Assembly: GCA_031002005.1 (NCBI GenBank)
Contig: JARYHS010006964.1
Coordinates: 2,604,001 to 2,668,000, forward strand
From: Vandiemenella viatica
Lineage: Eukaryota > Arthropoda > Insecta > Orthoptera > Morabidae
Reading direction: 5' to 3'
DNA: 64,000 bases
Part shown: one piece after another, positions 59,255 to 64,000 of the stretch
Layout: every line of letters starts with the position of its first letter
Numbering within the stretch: the stretch's first letter is position 1
Made by a program: the position numbers and the translations under genes
Notes under the pieces: model-generated
Database searches by the model: none
Told to the model about the DNA's origin: nothing
Seen by the model: the letters and a program-made list of their open reading frames with translations, nothing else

Positions 59255-59545
59255 TAATCAATACTATTCGTCGTCAGCGCGACCGGGACGCATTACACGG
59301 CGCGTCCAGATCAACGGGAGGTTCGGTAGTAACATAAGCAAGCAATTTGTTACTCAAGCATTAATGATCAGCTTACGGGAAAGTTTTTGCCTTCTGATTT
59401 TTCCTTCTATCGAACGATGTGTTGATACGAGGCAGGACCCCGGCTACGATTGGTTACAAATCTGACCAATCACGTGGCAGCATGGCTCAATATGAGGCCC
59501 GCAACGGATCCGTGTTGACCCATCAGTTTGATAAACAATTCATGG
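59218..59545 (+). mobile_element. Inverted partial copy of the Penelope-like element
   Basis: Head-to-head with the previous copy: GYQLSEAWTPIINTIRRQRD is encoded on the plus strand from 59218, followed by the same 3' UTR (CAAGCAATTTGTTACTCAAG) and flanking region to 59545 (ATGGTGAATGC), where homology stops and the LINE ORF1 begins. It mirrors 58455-58279 and 57829-57695. No insertion is present at the site occupied in the other copy. Confidence 0.85.
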
Positions 59546-59558
59546 TGAATGCACAGCC

Positions 59559-61485
59559 ATGGCAGACACCGCTGCATGTACTGACGCCGCCGCGACGCAG
59601 AAAGCCAAGTTGAGGAAGAAGAGGAACAACAAGTTTGCGTTCCCAGGAGAAATCGGCTTCTACGCCGAAGCCTCCTTTCTACCGGCAGGAGCCACGGACC
59701 GCGTTGTTGAAAGCGTTAGGCCTGAAGAGTGGTCGATGAAGCTATGGAAACGTCGCCTGGACCGTGGTAACCCCAAGAAATGGAAGTTTTTCATCGCAAT
59801 CCTACTGGACGATCTGCAATTCTGCTGGGAGATCCCAACTAGCGACTTCGCCACCTTTAAGATGGTTCTCTCAAGTCAAGAACATAGTCATCTTGCAGAG
59901 AAGATTCTCCCAGCGGGAGTCGCAGAGTGGCCGGAGGCGCTTGTGTTTCCGACCCCTCTAGCTAGCGACTTTGACTGGGAGAAGTACGCCGACCTCATAA
60001 GGCGACGATTCAAAACGTTCTGTTTTGATTCGACGACCGGCCGTAACTTCCTGACCTCTCCGATCAGGAAGTCACCGCAGAATCAACAGCCTATGCTGTG
60101 GAGGGACCAGTGCCACTCATCCTTGTCCACTACAAGAGAAACTACACCCGCATCCTGATCAATCTGCATCGCCGTATGAAGCTGCCCCTATTCTGTTGGC
60201 CTGTCCAACAAGGGATAAAGATCCTGCCGGCCTGCCTCTACGACTTCGAGACGGTTTTAGATATCCTACAGAATCGCTCCACCAACCATCACGTAATTTT
60301 CCACGACGGAGAAGAAGACTACACCACTGCAGTGGAAAAAGAAGCTCCTGAGCAGCAGAATCCAGAGGGCCACAACAACATACTCCCTGTTGTAGCGAGT
60401 ACTAGCGCTACAACGCCGACCATCGATGAGAAACCGGCACCACGCAATGCCACAACGCAGACCATAGCAGCGAAGACGTCCTCACGCAGCCCGGTCCAGT
60501 GCTTCAGGTGCCAAAAATTCCGGCACTATGCCAGGGACTGCACTGAACCGGTCAGGTGTGTCCGTTGCGGAGGAGGACATATCCTTGCAGACTGCAAAAT
60601 ACCCCGGGATGAGCCAGTCTGCTGCAACTGCGGATCCAAGCACGCAGCTTCTTTCCGCGGTTGCGACATGTGGAAGCAGCAACAGCGCAAGTCTCGGCAG
60701 CACCGGAGTCCATGGCTCCATACGCAGTCCGCACCAAGTCAAGAAGTGAGCAAGACACGCCTACAGCAGCGGCAGTCGAGATCTGGATCGCAACAGCAGC
60801 GGCAGGTCCCACTTCATCATCCAGTATCAAGACAGAAGAAGAAGACGGAGCCTCAGAAGACCGATAGAGCTCGCACCAGCCACTCCCAAGTTCCAGGACG
60901 GCGAGAAGATCGACTGGATGCCCTCATCGATCTTCTCAAGAACCTCGTCAACCACCTGGCTTCAAAGGAAGACTTGCGAATCTCGCCGCGGCAGCCCTAA
61001 TGGGCACCACAGCAACAACGGATGACCATTTCTGGGATGGCAGATGTGCTGGCATTCCATCTAATAAAGAAGCATCATTTGAAGACGACAACAATCAACA
61101 ACATACACCACCGAGAAGACACACCAGCAGAGAAGTTTTGCACCACCCAAATACTTCTGGAGGCAATGTCTTCGGACAACATCCTCCACCCCCACTGCCT
61201 ACTAAGGCATAGGCAGTGACGGTGCTGTGCTGCTGTGCTGCTTAGATAGTAATGATTATATGGAAGACGAATCCGATGACGACCGCCAAAAGAAGTCCCA
61301 ACACAACAAGAGAGATAAGAATGAATCAACAGAGGACGAAACCGATGACATACCCAGTTTTTTTCGGTTCAGAAATGGAGAAATTCTTCAAAATCTTAAA
61401 AAGAACAATGGTTAAAATGAAAAAAGCACGAGGATTGCAAAAACTACTAGTCTTGCATGAAGGCGTAATGGCCCTAGCGAAATAA
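59559..61485 (+). pseudogene. Jockey-type LINE ORF1 (gag-like), frameshifted
   Basis: The ATG at 59559 opens MADTAACTDAAATQ. The frame moves by one base near 60045-60060 into the frame ending at 61000. That part has three zinc knuckles: CFRCQKFRHYARDC, CVRCGGGHILADC and CCNCGSKHAASFRGC (60499-60666), the classic arrangement of Jockey-clade ORF1. A third frame from about 61330 ends with KARGLQKLLVLHEGVMALAK and TAA at 61483-61485. So ORF1 originally probably ran to 61485 and overlapped the ORF2 ATG. The protein would bind RNA in the retrotransposition particle. Composition is markedly GC-richer than the flanks. Confidence 0.8.
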
Positions 61486-64000
61486 TGGCGCAAACACCCT
61501 ATCTGAAAAACATGACAGCAGCTTTATGGAATGCAAACAACGTTAAGAACAAAAGAAATGAACTGCTGACCTTTCTCAACAGTGAAGAAATTGACATCAT
61601 GTTAATAACAGAAACTTTTCTTCAGCCAACGGACACCTTTTGTTTAACTGGATACCAAGTTTACAGAACGGATAGAGTGGGACAAAGAGGAGGAGGCACA
61701 GCTGTAGCCATACGCAAAAACCTGTCACACGCCCCAATAACCAAGCCACAACTTATAGACCTAGAGGCTACAGCAGTGTGCATTCACTCAAGAGAAGGAC
61801 ACATAGTATTTGTCAGTGCGTATCTAGCCCCAAATAAGAACTTACATGAACAGGACCTAGACCTGATAATGGCTGTGGGCAACAAGGTCATAATTGGTGG
61901 AGATCTTAATGCCAAACACCCCATTTGGAATTCAAGAACAAGTAACAGAAGAGGCGAACGGTTGTTACAAATGTGCGATCTCAGGAACTTAGAAGTCATC
62001 GGACCATCAGAATCGACGCATATTCCCTTCAACTCGAGACATAGACCAGACGTGCTGGACATTATAATCGCCAAAGATATTTCCGGACACATAGAATTGG
62101 CAACTCTGAATGACCTTTCATCGGATCACCTCCCTGTACTGCTCACTATTCAAAGATGGCTCTACTCTGACGTGAAACCAAAGAAAGTAAAAGAAACTGA
62201 CTGGAATCACTTTACTAGACTTATCCACAATAAGATACGAACCACATATAATGTCTCTAGCACAGAGCGAATCGAAGCAGGTATACAACACTTCGACAAG
62301 GTAGTATTAGAAGCGGAAAGAAGAGCCTCCACTACAATCGTTTTGGATAACCATCAACGAGAGGAGCTTCCAGCCATCTTGGAAGATCTGAGATATCTGC
62401 GAAACAGATACAGAAAACTTTGGCAGCGGTACCGTGATCCAAGGGACAAGAGACAATACCTCCAACTCGCACGGCAACTAAAAGCTAGGCTACAAGAAAG
62501 AAGAACTGAAAAGTGGGAGGACAAAATGTCAAGCCTTTTGTTGCAGAACAAAGAGGCATGGCAACTAATTAGAGCCTTAAAAGAACCTCGACAAGCGAAC
62601 ATCGCGATAAATGGTCCGGCAGGGCCTTGCTTCCTACCTGTAGCAAAGGCTGAATTACTAGCTGAAAACTTCGCAACTCAGTATACAACAGCGGAGTACC
62701 AACTTACACCGGCAGAGATCCGACAAGCCGAGGAAACTGAAAGCCACGCATTGGAAATCCTCCAACAACCAACTGCAGACCAGCCAGAGCTTACAACCCC
62801 GAGGGAAGTAAGAAGTATAATAAAGAATCTTGCAAAAAATAAAAGCCCAGGACATGACAAAATAAAAAACATACATTTGAAAAACCTGCCGAAAAAGGGA
62901 TTAGTGCTTTTGACTAGAATCTTTAACAGCTGTCTCCTAAATTGTTATTATCCCACAGCATGGAAGGTAGCAAAAATTAAAGCCATTCCAAATCGTGGAA
63001 AAGACCACCGCCAAGCTGTAAACTACCGCCCAATTAGTCTTCTTTCGTCAACATCAAAGACACTAGAAAGAATACTGCTGAAGAGGATTAACACCAGTCT
63101 CGAAGAAGAAAAGACGATAAGACCAGAACAATTCGGATTTCAAAGCCGCGTAACTGCAACAACTCAACTCCTCCGTATTACAGAAGATATAACAAAAAAT
63201 TTTAACTTTAGTAAATCTACAGCAGCAGTATTTTTAGACATAGAAAAAGCTTACGACAAGGTTTGACACGCTAAACTTATACAGGAATTACGGACTCAAA
63301 CGGCTATTAAACACTGCTACATTAAATTCATTGGTAGTTACTTAGCCGACAGAAAATTCTACGTAGAAGTTGACGGACAGAGGTCTTCAATTCTTCCGAT
63401 TTCAGCTGGAATTCCGCAAGGATCGGTTATCGCACCGCCACTTTTCAAAATTTATACAAACAAAATCCCGACCCCGCCTTATGTGAATCTGGTACAGTTT
63501 GCCGATGACACTACAGAGTACACATCAGGAAGAAGACATGATCTTAACGTTACTCACCTACAACAAGGACTAGATGAAATCAGTAAATGGTGCAGAAACT
63601 ATAAAATCAAAATCAATCCTGGAAAATGTGCGGGAATCCATTTCACAAAAAAAAGGCCAGAAATTAACAAGAATTTAAAAATTTTGAACCAAAATATCCC
63701 CTGGGTTAAAGAACATCGGTACCTGGGTATATTACTGGATAACAAATTACTTTTTAGACAACATATCATGGATAGGAAAACAAAAGGACTAGCAATTATT
63801 TCCAACCTTTCACCAGTATTACGAAGCAGCAACATACAGTTTAATACAAAAATAAGAATATACAAATCGGTTATTCTCCCATTTTTAATGTACGGATGCC
63901 AGATATGGGGCCTGGCAAGCCAAACCAATCTACAACAAATCCAGCTACTCCAGAACAGATGTCTAAGGATGATCCTAAACGCACCCAGATATACACCAAT
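61485..64000 (+). pseudogene. Jockey-type LINE ORF2 (endonuclease-RT), one stop, cut by window end
   Basis: The first 593 codons (61485-63263) are open. Residues about 10-222 form an APE-type endonuclease: WNANNV, ITETF (Glu43), GGDLNAKHPIWN (Asp140, Asn142), VLDIII and SSDHLPV (Asp214, His215). The RT follows: KSPGHDKI, NYRPISLLSSTSKTLERIL, PEQFGF and FLDIEKAYDKV (Asp585). The next codon is TGA at 63264-63266 where the family has Trp (KVWH). The same frame then stays open to the window end, with GIPQGSVIAPPLF, FADD (63498-63509), HRYLGILLDN and CLRMILNAPRYTP. Only this stop breaks the visible part, so the copy is young. It should continue right of the window. Confidence 0.9.

Noticed and set aside
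57695..59545. Inverted-repeat DNA transposon with RT cargo
   Set aside because: The inverted arms contain Penelope-like coding sequence and 3' UTR, so they are parts of the same retroelement rather than DNA-transposon ends.

Overview
The window is AT-rich eukaryotic DNA with long introns, small exons bounded by GT/AG signals and very heavy repeat load (LINEs, a Penelope-like element, an LTR retrotransposon, mariner, Tc1, hAT-type MITEs and tRNA-derived SINEs). Together with C2H2 zinc-finger genes whose N-terminus reads MEPIHA..., this points to a large-genome arthropod, most likely an insect; the order cannot be fixed from the sequence alone. No prokaryotic features, CRISPR arrays or functional tRNA/rRNA genes were seen.

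The only host genes I can support are two tandem paralogous C2H2 zinc-finger genes, both on the minus strand. Gene 1 has exon 1 at 10837-10872, exon 2 at 9404-9459 and exon 3 at 3966-4460, then runs off the left end. Gene 2 has exon 1 at 48607-48642, exon 2 at 46951-47006, exon 3 at 35529-35927 and a last exon carrying ten fingers. Exons 1 and 2 have identical lengths (36 and 56 nt), and all intron phases match (0, 2, 2). Homology continues through intron 1, part of intron 2 and about 440 bp upstream of the start codon, so this is an old segmental duplication. Spliced gene 2 predicts a 497-residue protein.

The last exon of gene 2 occurs twice (22952-23954 and 31044-32045), inside two nearly identical 7-kb blocks (17293-24298 and 25299-32389). 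The end of the first block and the start of the second abut a gap of exactly 1000 N. This is best read as an unmerged contig overlap (two haplotypes or a noisy end), not a real duplication. Copy A is intact; copy B has a 1-nt deletion and a lost zinc-binding Cys. Downstream of the stop codon both copies carry a decayed run of further fingers.

The right third is mainly nested transposons. Around 38-45 kb lie a SINE, a hAT-type MITE, a complete but dead mariner and a 5'-truncated dead Tc1. A minus-strand LINE (about 51.6-57.3 kb) is interrupted by a 3.6-kb LTR retrotransposon with 592-bp LTRs and no pol. Next is a Penelope-like element arranged head-to-head with an inverted partial copy of itself and interrupted by a LINE ORF1 fragment with a 13-bp target duplication. 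The window ends in a Jockey-type LINE with a frameshifted ORF1, a TAATG ORF1/ORF2 overlap and an ORF2 broken by a single TGA. I found no convincing new multi-gene system; the most informative observations are the zinc-finger gene evolution, the assembly artefact and the nested-element chronology.
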